NCBI RefSeq assembly: GCF_020171745.1
Contig: NZ_JAIVAH010000017.1
Location: 209,840-273,839 of the forward strand
Reading direction: 5' to 3'
Source: Prescottella equi
GTDB lineage: Bacteria > Actinomycetota > Actinomycetes > Mycobacteriales > Mycobacteriaceae
Length of the DNA: 64,000 nt
The translations under genes and the position numbers were made by a program. Of the stretch, positions 18,698-28,826 are shown one piece after another. Position 1 is the stretch's first letter. Each line of letters starts with the position of its first letter. Below the pieces are notes generated by a model. It searched no databases. It worked only from the letters and a program-made list of their open reading frames with translations, and was not told the origin of the DNA.

Positions 18698-19455
18698 CGC
18701 CGATGGTGAAGGCCGACCAGGTCTGCAAGAACTACGGTGCGCTGAAGGTGCTGCGCGGCGTCTCCCTCGAGGTCGAGCGAGGTCAGGTGCTGTGCCTCGT
18801 CGGGCCGTCGGGTTCGGGCAAGTCGACGTTCCTGCGCTGCATCAACCACCTCGAGCGGGTCAACGCCGGCAGGCTCTACGTCGACGGTGAACTCGTGGGG
18901 TACTCGGAGCGCGGCGACAAACTGTACGAACTGAGCCCGCGGGCGGCCGCGAAGCAGCGACGCGACATCGGCATGGTTTTCCAGCACTTCAACCTGTTCC
19001 CGCACCGCACGGCGCTCGAGAACATCGTCGAGGCGCCCATCCAGGTCAAGAAGGTGTCGCGTACCAAGGCGACTGCGCGGGCCCGGGATCTGCTCGACCA
19101 GGTGGGGCTGTCGGACAAGGCCGACGCCTATCCCGCCCAGCTGTCCGGGGGGCAGCAACAACGAGTTGCGATCGCGCGGGCCCTGGCGATGGACCCCAAG
19201 CTCATGCTGTTCGACGAGCCCACGTCGGCGCTCGATCCCGAACTGGTCGGCGAGGTCCTCGGCGTCATGAAGAACCTCGCGAAGGAGGGCATGACGATGG
19301 TCGTGGTCACCCACGAGATGGGCTTCGCGCGGGAGGTCGCCGACCAGTTGGTGTTCATGGACGGCGGGGTCGTCGTCGAAGCGGGGGAGCCGCGCGATCT
19401 GCTGGCCAACCCCCGTCACGACCGGACCAAGGCGTTCCTGTCCAAGCTGCTGTGA
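18694..19455 (+). CDS. Polar amino acid ABC transporter ATPase
   Basis: A 253-residue GlnQ-type ATPase with Walker [10 protein letters not shown] (38-46), Q-loop FQHFNLFPH, signature LSGGQQQR near 150, and Walker [13 protein letters not shown] near 170. It powers the importer formed with the two upstream genes and is translationally coupled to the permease by a 4-base overlap. The convergent methyltransferase gene ends 20 bases downstream, with no clear terminator. Confidence 0.94.
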   Translation: MTPMVKADQVCKNYGALKVLRGVSLEVERGQVLCLVGPSGSGKSTFLRCINHLERVNAGRLYVDGELVGYSERGDKLYELSPRAAAKQRRDIGMVFQHFNLFPHRTALENIVEAPIQVKKVSRTKATARARDLLDQVGLSDKADAYPAQLSGGQQQRVAIARALAMDPKLMLFDEPTSALDPELVGEVLGVMKNLAKEGMTMVVVTHEMGFAREVADQLVFMDGGVVVEAGEPRDLLANPRHDRTKAFLSKLL

Positions 19456-19474
19456 CGGCGGTAGCCGTCGTGTG

Positions 19475-20323
19475 TCAGGCCGGCTTGCGGGTGACGAAGA
19501 TCGCGGTGCCCGGGAACAGCTGACCGCGCAGCGGGCTCCACTGTCCCCACTCGCGGTCGAGCCATTCGGGCCATTCCGGCTCGATGATGTCGCGCACCTC
19601 GAGGCCCGCGGCGACGGCCTCGCGGACGCGATCGCCGATCGTGCGGTGGTGCTCGACGTATGTCGGCACGCCGTCGTCGTCGACCTCGACGTACGGCGTG
19701 CGATCGAAGTAGGGGAGCGTCGCGGTGAGACCGCGCGGTCCGGGATCGTCGGGGAAGATCCAGCGGATCGGATGGTTGACCGCGAAAACCCACAGCCCGC
19801 CCGGGCGCAGCACACGCGCCACCTCGGCCATCACCCGCGCCGAATCCGCGACGAACGGAACCGCCCCGAAAGCCGAACACGCGGCGTCGAAGCTCTCGTC
19901 ACGGAACGGGAGCGATTCGGCGCCGGCCTGGACCAGGGGCACTCGCCCGCCGGTCTCGTCCATCGCCGCGACTCCGCGTGCCAGCATTCCCATCGACAGA
20001 TCCAGGCCGACCGCGTCCGCGCCGTGTGACGCGAGCCACCGGGCGCACGGAGCCGACCCGCACCCCACCTCGAGGATGCGCTTGCCGGCGACGTCCCCGA
20101 GGAGCTGGACGTCACCCTCGTGCAGTCCCTCCGGGCACCACACGAACTCGCCGGCGCTCGAGTCGACTCCCAGGAACTCGCCGTGCGTGCGGTGGTAGTC
20201 GTCGGCGTCGGCGTCCCACCACGCCCGGCTGGCCCGTTCGCTCGCCTCCGACCCGATCCGGGTGCGGGCGACCCCACTGGTCCCGAGGGTGGAGATGGCG
20301 GCGGCGTGTCGATCGTCGGACAT
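19475..20323 (-). CDS. SAM-dependent methyltransferase
   Basis: A 282-residue class I methyltransferase. Motif I ILEVGCGSAPC (84-94) binds S-adenosylmethionine, followed by VGLDLS (acidic loop) and the LRPGGLWVF strand. The C-terminal third contains the AVNHPIRW block common in actinobacterial small-molecule methyltransferases. The substrate is unknown. The ATG at 20323 is chosen; an in-frame TTG 3 codons earlier is possible. It lies between an amino acid importer and rpsA with no functional link visible. Confidence 0.85.
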   Translation of the reverse strand: MSDDRHAAAISTLGTSGVARTRIGSEASERASRAWWDADADDYHRTHGEFLGVDSSAGEFVWCPEGLHEGDVQLLGDVAGKRILEVGCGSAPCARWLASHGADAVGLDLSMGMLARGVAAMDETGGRVPLVQAGAESLPFRDESFDAACSAFGAVPFVADSARVMAEVARVLRPGGLWVFAVNHPIRWIFPDDPGPRGLTATLPYFDRTPYVEVDDDGVPTYVEHHRTIGDRVREAVAAGLEVRDIIEPEWPEWLDREWGQWSPLRGQLFPGTAIFVTRKPA

Positions 20324-20405
20324 GGAGGTCAAGCCTAGATGTCGGGTCGGGAACGGCGCCTGCCCGCCCGGTATCGATCGCGGCCGGGTCGGTGACGGCA
20401 GGGTT

Positions 20406-20435
20406 TGCCCAGCTAGCCGTAGGTCGCGTACCCTG
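20406..20435 (+). promoter_or_regulatory. Candidate rpsA promoter
   Basis: TTGCCC (20406-20411) and TACCCT (20430-20435) are 18 bases apart. The start would be near 20442, leaving a leader of about 180 bases before rpsA. That leader has no hairpin I would trust. Long leaders are common for rpsA, whose synthesis is often self-regulated. Confidence 0.4.
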
Positions 20436-20623
20436 TTGCTCGCGAGTGTCTTCGGCGTGGATCACCACCGGTCGAAGTTTGGTCGGTGGAGCCGGCGGAA
20501 GACCTCGTGGTGGACCGGAAGATCGGTCGGATCCGGCATTTTGTCGGAACGTACGGCATTCCGATCCGCCTGTCTGACAAACACCATCAACCGACTAACA
20601 ACCCGTCCGGAGCAACTCAACAC

Positions 20624-22096
20624 ATGCCCTCCAACACCGTGACCTCGCCGCAGGTAGCCGTCAACGACATCGGCTCCGCCGAGGACTTCCTCGCCGCCAT
20701 CGACGCAACGATCAAGTACTTCAACGATGGCGACATCGTCGAAGGCACCATCGTCAAGGTCGATCGTGACGAGGTCCTTCTCGACATCGGTTACAAGACC
20801 GAAGGCGTCATCCCTTCCCGTGAGCTCTCCATCAAGCACGACGTCGACCCCAACGAGGTCGTCTCCGTGGGCGATGAGGTCGAAGCCCTGGTCCTCACCA
20901 AGGAGGACAAGGAAGGCCGTCTGATCCTGTCGAAGAAGCGCGCTCAGTACGAGCGTGCCTGGGGCACCATCGAGGAGCTCAAGGAGAAGGACGAGGCCGT
21001 CAAGGGCACCGTCATCGAGGTCGTCAAGGGTGGCCTCATCCTCGACATCGGTCTCCGCGGCTTCCTGCCCGCTTCGCTCGTCGAGATGCGTCGCGTCCGC
21101 GACCTCCAGCCGTACGTCGGCAAGGAGATCGAGGCCAAGATCATCGAGCTCGACAAGAACCGCAACAACGTGGTCCTGTCGCGTCGCGCATGGCTCGAGC
21201 AGACCCAGTCCGAGGTCCGCAGCGAGTTCCTGCACCAGCTGCAGAAGGGCCAGGTCCGCAAGGGCGTCGTGTCCTCGATCGTCAACTTCGGTGCGTTCGT
21301 CGATCTCGGCGGCGTCGACGGTCTGGTCCACGTCTCCGAGCTGTCCTGGAAGCACATCGACCACCCGTCCGAGGTTGTCGAGGTCGGCAACGAGGTCACC
21401 GTCGAGGTTCTCGACGTCGACCTGGACCGCGAGCGTGTCTCCCTGTCGCTGAAGGCGACGCAGGAGGACCCGTGGCGTCAGTTCGCCCGCACCCACGCGA
21501 TCGGCCAGATCGTGCCGGGCAAGGTCACCAAGCTGGTTCCGTTCGGCGCGTTCGTTCGCGTCGAGGAGGGAATCGAGGGCCTGGTGCACATCTCCGAGCT
21601 GGCCGAGCGCCACGTGGAGGTTCCGGACCAGGTTGTCGGCGTCGGCGACGATGCGCTCGTCAAGGTCATCGACATCGACCTGGAGCGTCGCCGCATCTCG
21701 CTGTCGCTGAAGCAGGCGAACGAGGACTACAACGCCGAGTTCGATCCGTCCAAGTACGGCATGGCCGACTCGTACGACGATCAGGGCAACTACATCTTCC
21801 CCGAGGGCTTCGATCCCGAGACCAACGAATGGCTCGAGGGCTTCGACAAGCAGCGTGAGGAGTGGGAGTCCCGCTACGCCGAGGCTGAGCGTCGCCACAA
21901 GATGCACACCGCTCAGATGGAGAAGATGGCTGCGGACGAGGCTGCCGAGGCTGCGGCCGGCGCTTCGGGCACCAACTACTCCTCGGAGTCGGGCTCGGAC
22001 GAGGGCGCTGCCGTGTCCTCCGAGTCCGCCGGTGGCTCGCTGGCCAGCGATGCGCAGCTCGCTGCACTGCGTGAGAAGCTGTCGGGCAACGCCTGA
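20624..22096 (+). CDS. rpsA: 30S ribosomal protein S1
   Basis: A 490-residue S1 with four S1/OB RNA-binding domains, starting roughly at residues 35, 120, 205 and 292; this four-domain form is typical of actinobacteria (M. tuberculosis RpsA 481 residues). Domains 3 and 4 have the conserved NFGAFVDLGGVDGLVHVSE and PFGAFVRVEEGIEGLVHIS strands. The last 60 residues are Ala/Ser/Glu-rich and probably flexible. It helps recruit mRNA to the 30S subunit. The ATG at 20624 is chosen from homologous starts; the frame is open 46 codons further upstream. A strong terminator follows. Confidence 0.96.
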   Translation: MPSNTVTSPQVAVNDIGSAEDFLAAIDATIKYFNDGDIVEGTIVKVDRDEVLLDIGYKTEGVIPSRELSIKHDVDPNEVVSVGDEVEALVLTKEDKEGRLILSKKRAQYERAWGTIEELKEKDEAVKGTVIEVVKGGLILDIGLRGFLPASLVEMRRVRDLQPYVGKEIEAKIIELDKNRNNVVLSRRAWLEQTQSEVRSEFLHQLQKGQVRKGVVSSIVNFGAFVDLGGVDGLVHVSELSWKHIDHPSEVVEVGNEVTVEVLDVDLDRERVSLSLKATQEDPWRQFARTHAIGQIVPGKVTKLVPFGAFVRVEEGIEGLVHISELAERHVEVPDQVVGVGDDALVKVIDIDLERRRISLSLKQANEDYNAEFDPSKYGMADSYDDQGNYIFPEGFDPETNEWLEGFDKQREEWESRYAEAERRHKMHTAQMEKMAADEAAEAAAGASGTNYSSESGSDEGAAVSSESAGGSLASDAQLAALREKLSGNA

Positions 22097-22131
22097 TAGC
22101 GACAGCCTGAGCATTCAGGCTTGATCTGCCG

Positions 22132-22170
22132 GAAGACCCCGGCCCTGACACTGTCAGGGCCGGGGTCTTC
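22132..22170 (+). terminator. rpsA terminator
   Basis: A perfect 18-bp stem (22132-22149 with 22153-22170) with a 3-base loop, 35 bases past the rpsA stop, followed by a short T-containing tail. Confidence 0.85.
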
Positions 22171-22187
22171 TGTATGTCCCGCCCCCT

Positions 22188-22251
22188 CGCGTTTTGCGCA
22201 CTTGGCGTGCGCGGTCCTCGGCGCGTCATCGCGCCAAGTGCGCAAAACGCG
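22188..22251. repeat. Long palindromic intergenic element (REP-like)
   Basis: Two perfect 20-bp arms (22188-22207 and 22232-22251) enclose a 24-base centre that is itself GC-rich. It follows the rpsA terminator and so is not needed to end rpsA. The arms contain the string TTTTGCGCACTTGGCG. The structure resembles dispersed palindromic repeats; only one copy is in this window, so its repeat nature is an inference. Confidence 0.5.
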
Positions 22252-22274
22252 GGCCGACAGATGCGGCAGAGACG

Positions 22275-22310
22275 ACAGTGGCCCGATCCCTGCTGGGATC
22301 GGGCCACTGT
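22275..22310 (-). terminator. Terminator of the small minus-strand gene
   Basis: A perfect 16-bp stem (22275-22290 with 22295-22310) and a 4-base loop, starting 20 bases past the stop of the gene at 22330. Confidence 0.65.
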
Positions 22311-22329
22311 GCGTGTCCTGTGCGGGCGA

Positions 22330-22542
22330 TCAGCCCGCTGCGGCAGGCACCCATCGGGTGGGCATGGTCGCCGTTCGCTTCTTGATGGTCGCGAAGCTGT
22401 GGCGAGCGGGGCTCAGGATACTGGTGAACCAGTTGCGTCGGTGCTCTGCGAGCGCCGTGGCCACCTCGGGGATGAGGATGGCGTGGATGCCGTTCTCCAT
22501 GCCGAGACGGTGCCGACCGGGACGGGTGGGATGAGTGCTCAT
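22330..22542 (-). CDS. Small basic protein of unknown function
   Basis: A 70-residue, arginine- and histidine-rich protein (begins MSTHPTRPGRHRLGMENG, ends RWVPAAAG) with no recognised domain, signal peptide or clear membrane segment. It is supported as a real gene by a good ribosome site (AGGAGA, about 7 bases before the ATG) and a dedicated terminator downstream. It has no operon partner. I do not recognise it. Confidence 0.55.
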   Translation of the reverse strand: MSTHPTRPGRHRLGMENGIHAILIPEVATALAEHRRNWFTSILSPARHSFATIKKRTATMPTRWVPAAAG

Positions 22543-22668
22543 GCGCTTCTCCTACTCGAGTCAATCGGCTGTTCGGACGGTCTCCGAAAGGGTATCTGGC
22601 CAGGTCGAAGAACCCCGTCATTTGGTGCGTAGATGATCTTCGGCGTGTTTGGTGACAGACTGGTCCGC

Positions 22669-23892
22669 GTGTTGAGAGTGGGCCTCACGGGAGGCATCGG
22701 AGCCGGTAAGTCGACCGTGTCGAAGGTTCTCGCGGAATTGGGTGCGGTGATCGTCGACGCCGACCTGATCGCCCGGGAGGTCGTCGAGCCTGGAACGCCG
22801 GGTCTCGCGGCGCTGGTCGACGCATTCGGCGACGGAATCCTGCACGACGACGGCACGCTGAATCGTCCGGCCTTGGCGGAGAGGGCATTCGGCAGCGACG
22901 ACTCGCGAATGCTGCTCAACTCGATCCTGCATCCGCTCATCGGCGCGCGTACCGCGGAACTCGTCGACGGCGCACCCGTCGATGGAATTGTCGTGCAGGA
23001 CATCCCGCTGCTCGTCGAGGGCCGCATGGGGCCTGCGTTCAATCTCGTTGTCGTCGTGTACGTCGACCAGGAGGAACGGGTCCGGCGTCTCGTCGAGCTG
23101 CGAGGCATGCCGGAGGCCGACGCGCGGGCTCGGATCGCGGCGCAGGCCTCCGACGCGCAGCGGCGCGAGGCTGCGGACGTCCTGCTCGACAACAGCGGAG
23201 CGCCCGAGTTGATCCGTGAGCAGGCCCGCGCGCTGTTCGCCGATCGCCTGACGCCTTTCGAGGCCAACCTACGGACCGCCACGGTCGTGTCGGTGCCGCC
23301 GATCGTGCGCCCGTCGGACCCCGACTGGGCGGCGCAGGGCCGGCGCCTGGTCGAGCGACTGCGGCTGGTGTGCGGAGCCGAGGCCGTGCGAATCGATCAT
23401 GTCGGCTCCACCGCCGTGCCCGGTCTCGACGCGCGCGACCTGATCGATGTCCAGATCACCGTGAAGGACCTCGCAGCCGCCGATGCGCTCGCCGGATCGC
23501 TCGCTGCAGCGGGATTCCCGCGTATCGACGACGAGAACCGCGACGCGCCCAAGCCGGCGTACGGCGTCGGGGGCGAAGGCGATCCGGGGCTGTGGGACAA
23601 GCGCACGCACGGCGGCGCCGACCCCGGACGGCCCGTCCGGATCAGTCTCCGCGTCGAGGGGTGGCCGGGGCAGCAGTTCGCGCTGCTGCTGCGGGACTGG
23701 CTGATCGCGGACGCGGAGGCGCGGGCCGAGTTCCTCGAGGTCAAGCGGGCTGCGGCGGCAACTGCTGCCGAGAACGCACACGAGTCCGACGCGGACGCGG
23801 CGTATGCCGATGCCGTCGCGCCCTGGTTCGACCAGGGCTACCAGCGGGCGTGGGCGTGGGCCGAGGCTACCGGGTGGACGCCCGGCGACTGA
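22669..23892 (+). CDS. coaE: Dephospho-CoA kinase fused to a UPF0157 (GrpB-like) domain
   Basis: Residues 1-200 phosphorylate dephospho-CoA, the last step of coenzyme A synthesis. The P-loop GLTGGIGAGKST is at 5-16 and the LVDAFG, RDIP-like lid and RGMPEADARARI segments follow. Residues from about 215 to 407 form a UPF0157/GrpB-like nucleotidyltransferase-fold domain with the RIDHVGSTAVPGLDARDLID block. The 407-residue two-domain form is the same as in M. tuberculosis CoaE, where the second domain aids stability and regulation. The GTG at 22669 gives the conserved MLR(V/I)GLTGGIG start and follows a CAGACT -10 box (22656-22661) at leaderless distance. Confidence 0.94.
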   Translation: MLRVGLTGGIGAGKSTVSKVLAELGAVIVDADLIAREVVEPGTPGLAALVDAFGDGILHDDGTLNRPALAERAFGSDDSRMLLNSILHPLIGARTAELVDGAPVDGIVVQDIPLLVEGRMGPAFNLVVVVYVDQEERVRRLVELRGMPEADARARIAAQASDAQRREAADVLLDNSGAPELIREQARALFADRLTPFEANLRTATVVSVPPIVRPSDPDWAAQGRRLVERLRLVCGAEAVRIDHVGSTAVPGLDARDLIDVQITVKDLAAADALAGSLAAAGFPRIDDENRDAPKPAYGVGGEGDPGLWDKRTHGGADPGRPVRISLRVEGWPGQQFALLLRDWLIADAEARAEFLEVKRAAAATAAENAHESDADAAYADAVAPWFDQGYQRAWAWAEATGWTPGD

Positions 23893-23898
23893 CGGCCG

Positions 23899-24483
23899 TC
23901 ACCGCCAGCTGATCGGCATGCCCTTCGACGCGAGCCACGCGTCCATGTCGTGGCCGTGGGCGGCGATCCCGTCGACGGCCGCCACCGCCCGCTGCACCGC
24001 GCGATCGGCCGTCCGCGGCGAGATGTAGCCGTGCGCGGTAGCGGAGATCAGTTCGTCGACGTCGAGGAGTTCGGTCTCCCGCCCGGTCCGGACGACCAGG
24101 TCGAGGTAGTGGTCCTCGGCCTTCCACACGTCGGAGCCGCGGGTGAAGTCGCCGATGTCGATGTAGTGATCCTGATCGCGGTCGTGGTAAGGGTGGAAGT
24201 GGAAGACCGACGCCCGGATCCCGAGATCCGGGATGATCCAGGACTCCAGGTAGTGGAACTGCGGGTGGTCCGCCGTACGCGCCATGTACAGCCCCCATTG
24301 CTCGAGGCGGTAGTGGTCGACCGGGCGCACGAAACCTTTGGGATCGGTGTTGGTGCACTCGGTGACGTTGAAGTATTCGATCTTGGGGCGGTGCGCCGGA
24401 GCCAGGTCGACCGTCGGCAGGTAGACGGCTGCGGGGGGTGCCGGCGGGGCAGCTGCGGCGATGCCAGGTTCGACGTTCTCCAT
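23899..24483 (-). CDS. DUF402 family protein
   Basis: A 194-residue protein with the DUF402 beta-barrel (residues about 40-165), a fold found in nucleoside di/triphosphate phosphatases (Ntdp) and the FomD hydrolase. Conserved aspartates occur in the YIDIGDFTRG and YLDLVV segments, consistent with metal binding. An alanine/proline-rich N-terminal 25 residues precedes the domain. It corresponds in position to Rv1632c between coaE and uvrB. The ATG at 24483 is chosen; the open frame upstream runs antisense into uvrB. Its substrate is unknown. Confidence 0.85.
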   Translation of the reverse strand: MENVEPGIAAAAPPAPPAAVYLPTVDLAPAHRPKIEYFNVTECTNTDPKGFVRPVDHYRLEQWGLYMARTADHPQFHYLESWIIPDLGIRASVFHFHPYHDRDQDHYIDIGDFTRGSDVWKAEDHYLDLVVRTGRETELLDVDELISATAHGYISPRTADRAVQRAVAAVDGIAAHGHDMDAWLASKGMPISWR

Positions 24484-24557
24484 ACAGCAAGAAAGTACCG
24501 GCAAACGTGGTGCAGGGCACTGGCGATCGACCGGGCGTCGGACAGCGTTATGAGAAC

Positions 24558-24580
24558 TTGTCGGAACCGGCGCATACCCT
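24558..24580 (+). promoter_or_regulatory. PafBC-type (RecA-NDp) DNA-damage promoter of uvrB
   Basis: TTGTCGGAA (24558-24566), 8 bases, then TACCCT (24575-24580) matches the spacing of the mycobacterial motif TTGTCRGTG-N8-TANNNT, differing only in the last two bases of the first block. The ATG of uvrB is 6 bases downstream, so the transcript would be leaderless. No LexA box was seen. Confidence 0.6.
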
Positions 24581-24586
24581 GGTGAC

Positions 24587-26743
<2,157 letters not shown>

Positions 26744-26764
26744 GGGCCACTACGCTTCTCGGAC

Positions 26765-27637
26765 ATGGACGTACATCTCGCCGGACGCACCGCGCGGTCC
26801 CTCGAACTTCTGCATTCGCTCGCCTACTTCGCACCCGAGGTGGAACAGGAACTGGTCGGGAGTGGACTCGAGTCGGGCCGAATGACGTACTTCGTGGGGC
26901 GGTCCGCACCGATGGGCGCGGTGTCTGCGGGGGTCGTCACGGCGGTCTTCTACAACTTCAACCCGTCGCTGATCGCCGACGTGCTGCCGCGCGCCTGGAA
27001 GCTCGCGAATCCCGACGAGGTCGTGCAGGCGCGGTATCGAGGCGTCGACGCCGCCTATCGGGTGCTGCTCGGTGAGAAGGCGATCGCCTCACAGGCGATG
27101 TCGGAGGCTGCTCAGCTCGCCGCGATTGCGGCGCAGGCGATCCCGGGCGTCGACGGGCGACCGCTGTACGCGGGGTATGCGGCACTGGAGTGGCCGGAGC
27201 AGCCGCACCTGGTGCTGTGGCACGCGCTGACTCTGCTCCGCGAGTACCGCGGGGACGGACACGTGGCGGCGCTGCAGACCGCAGGTCTCAGCGGTCTCGA
27301 GGCGCTGATCACGCACACGGCGGCCGGTATCGGGTTCCGGAAGTCGTTCGCGCAGTCGCGTCGCGGATGGAGCGGCGAGGAGTGGTCGGCGGCGGTCGCC
27401 GGCCTGGTCGACCGCGAACTGTTGACGCCGGGAGGCGAATTGACCGGGGACGGTCGCGAGCTGCGTGAGGTCGTCGAGGATCTCACCGACGACCTTGCGT
27501 CGGCGCCCTGGACCGGTCTGGGCGAGGACGGCGCCGCACGCCTGGCCGAACTCGCCGCTCCGTGGTGCCGGACCGTGCGTGCGTCGGGACTGTTCCCGGA
27601 GTCGCTGTTCGGGCCGCGGTACGGCGAGTCTCGCTGA
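26765..27637 (+). CDS. SCO6745-family protein (winged-helix-like, unknown role)
   Basis: A 290-residue soluble protein of the actinobacterial SCO6745 family. It has an N-terminal helical region with AYFAPEVEQEL, a central hydrophobic VSAGVVTAVFYNFNP segment, and a C-terminal winged-helix-like part (GWSGEEWSAAVAGLVDRELL). Family members are sometimes called SalK-like, but no activity is established. A TACGCT -10 box lies 9 bases before the ATG, suggesting a near-leaderless transcript. It sits just after uvrB on the same strand, but with its own promoter. Confidence 0.75.
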   Translation: MDVHLAGRTARSLELLHSLAYFAPEVEQELVGSGLESGRMTYFVGRSAPMGAVSAGVVTAVFYNFNPSLIADVLPRAWKLANPDEVVQARYRGVDAAYRVLLGEKAIASQAMSEAAQLAAIAAQAIPGVDGRPLYAGYAALEWPEQPHLVLWHALTLLREYRGDGHVAALQTAGLSGLEALITHTAAGIGFRKSFAQSRRGWSGEEWSAAVAGLVDRELLTPGGELTGDGRELREVVEDLTDDLASAPWTGLGEDGAARLAELAAPWCRTVRASGLFPESLFGPRYGESR

Positions 27638-27836
27638 CCGGGTGTCCCATCCAGCGGAATCCCGTGGTGAAATGGTGGCAGGGGTGGGTCCGTCCACCGG
27701 GGGATGAAGCATGTTGTGCCGCAATTCCACCTGACGTCGCGCGGATGCGGATAGTGTCAGCGCAGCGAACGGTGATCTTCGGTCGAACAGGGCATGCTGC
27801 CGGAGTCCTCGATCGAACGCACACATGGAGGAATCA

Positions 27837-28289
27837 ATGACCGCGTACCGGACCGTCGTCGTCGGAACCGATGGATCGGATTCGTCGTACCGCGCAGTCG
27901 ACAAGGCTGCAGCCCTTGCGGGTGCCGCGGATGCGAAGCTGGTGATCGCGTGCGCCTACTACCCTGCGGACCCGAAGGACACCGAAGCCGCGCAGGACAC
28001 ACTGCGTGAGGACGCCTACCAGGTGACCGGGTCGGCGCCGACGTTCGAGATCCTCCGTTCGGCGCGCGAGCGTGCGGTCGCGGCGGGCGCGAAGGAGATC
28101 GTGGAACGTGCGGTCGTCGGTGCGCCGGTGGATTCGCTCCTCGCCCTGGTCGACGAGGTGGACGCCGATCTTCTGGTCGTCGGTAACCGTGGACTCAACA
28201 CGCTGACGGGTCGTCTGCTCGGCTCGGTTCCGTCCGACGCGGCACGGAAGTCGACCTCGGACGTCCTCATCGTGCACACGGTTCGCTGA
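27837..28289 (+). CDS. Universal stress protein (Rv1636-like)
   Basis: A 150-residue single USP domain with the N-terminal VVVGTDGSDSS strand-loop and the nucleotide-binding VGNRGLNTLTGRLLGS loop (G-x2-G-x9-G-S) near residues 115-132. M. tuberculosis Rv1636, in the same position after uvrB, binds cAMP and ATP, so a cyclic-nucleotide role is plausible. The ATG at 27837 follows GGAGG by 4 bases; a frame-internal ATG 4 codons earlier lies inside the ribosome site. The 199-base gap before it shows no clear regulatory palindrome. Confidence 0.9.
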   Translation: MTAYRTVVVGTDGSDSSYRAVDKAAALAGAADAKLVIACAYYPADPKDTEAAQDTLREDAYQVTGSAPTFEILRSARERAVAAGAKEIVERAVVGAPVDSLLALVDEVDADLLVVGNRGLNTLTGRLLGSVPSDAARKSTSDVLIVHTVR

Positions 28290-28301
28290 CGGTTCGGATT
28301 T

Positions 28302-28718
28302 TCAGCAGAAGTCGCTGCGCGTCGAATCGAGCAACAACCGAGCGGACCGCTCGACGGTGAGTGCACCGCCTGACTGGCTGGCGGCGTAGGCGGCCGTCGA
28401 TTGCAGGTACGGGAGGATCTCCGAATCGGGTGTGCCGGCCGAAATTTGCCGGCACACCCCGTCGGCGAGCGCGAACAGCGTCTGGTCGGGCACGACCACG
28501 GGGAAGCCCTCGGTCGCGAGCACCTCGACGAGGTGCGCGGTGCGGGTGTCGGCCACGGTCGCGAGCGTCGAGGGCCCCGGAGATTCCGTAACCGGATCAG
28601 CGGGAGGGCCGGCGGGGTTCGTGGCGCCGCACGCCGCCAACGACACCGTCATCGCGCCGACTACCAACGCGGTGGGCAGTGCGCGCACGGCGCGGCCCCG
28701 CAGACGCGATCGGGTCAC
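28302..28718 (-). CDS. DUF732 lipoprotein
   Basis: A 138-residue predicted surface lipoprotein: basic N-terminus, hydrophobic segment at 12-28 and lipobox SLAAC with Cys30. The mature domain belongs to the small helical DUF732 family of mycolata, with two cysteines (in DGVCRQI and the terminal DFC) that may pair. Function is unknown. The GTG at 28718 lies just after an AGGAAGAGGAG site. A 12-bp inverted repeat (28428-28439 with 28448-28459) lies inside the coding region. Confidence 0.78.
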   Translation of the reverse strand: MTRSRLRGRAVRALPTALVVGAMTVSLAACGATNPAGPPADPVTESPGPSTLATVADTRTAHLVEVLATEGFPVVVPDQTLFALADGVCRQISAGTPDSEILPYLQSTAAYAASQSGGALTVERSARLLLDSTRSDFC

Positions 28719-28826
28719 GATCTCCTCTTCCTGTCCAATAGCCGACGGTCGGGTCGCCCAGGGAGGGGACCCGCGGTCCCTGGGCACCGTACCGCCTCGA
28801 CCTTGCCGCCAGAGGCTGTTGGGCGA

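Noticed and set aside
20462..22114. Open frame antisense to rpsA
   Set aside because: Its translation mirrors the S1 repeats and has no independent support.
28428..28459. 12-bp inverted repeat inside the DUF732 lipoprotein gene
   Set aside because: It lies within coding sequence and can be explained by chance in GC-rich codons; no second signal supports a regulatory role.
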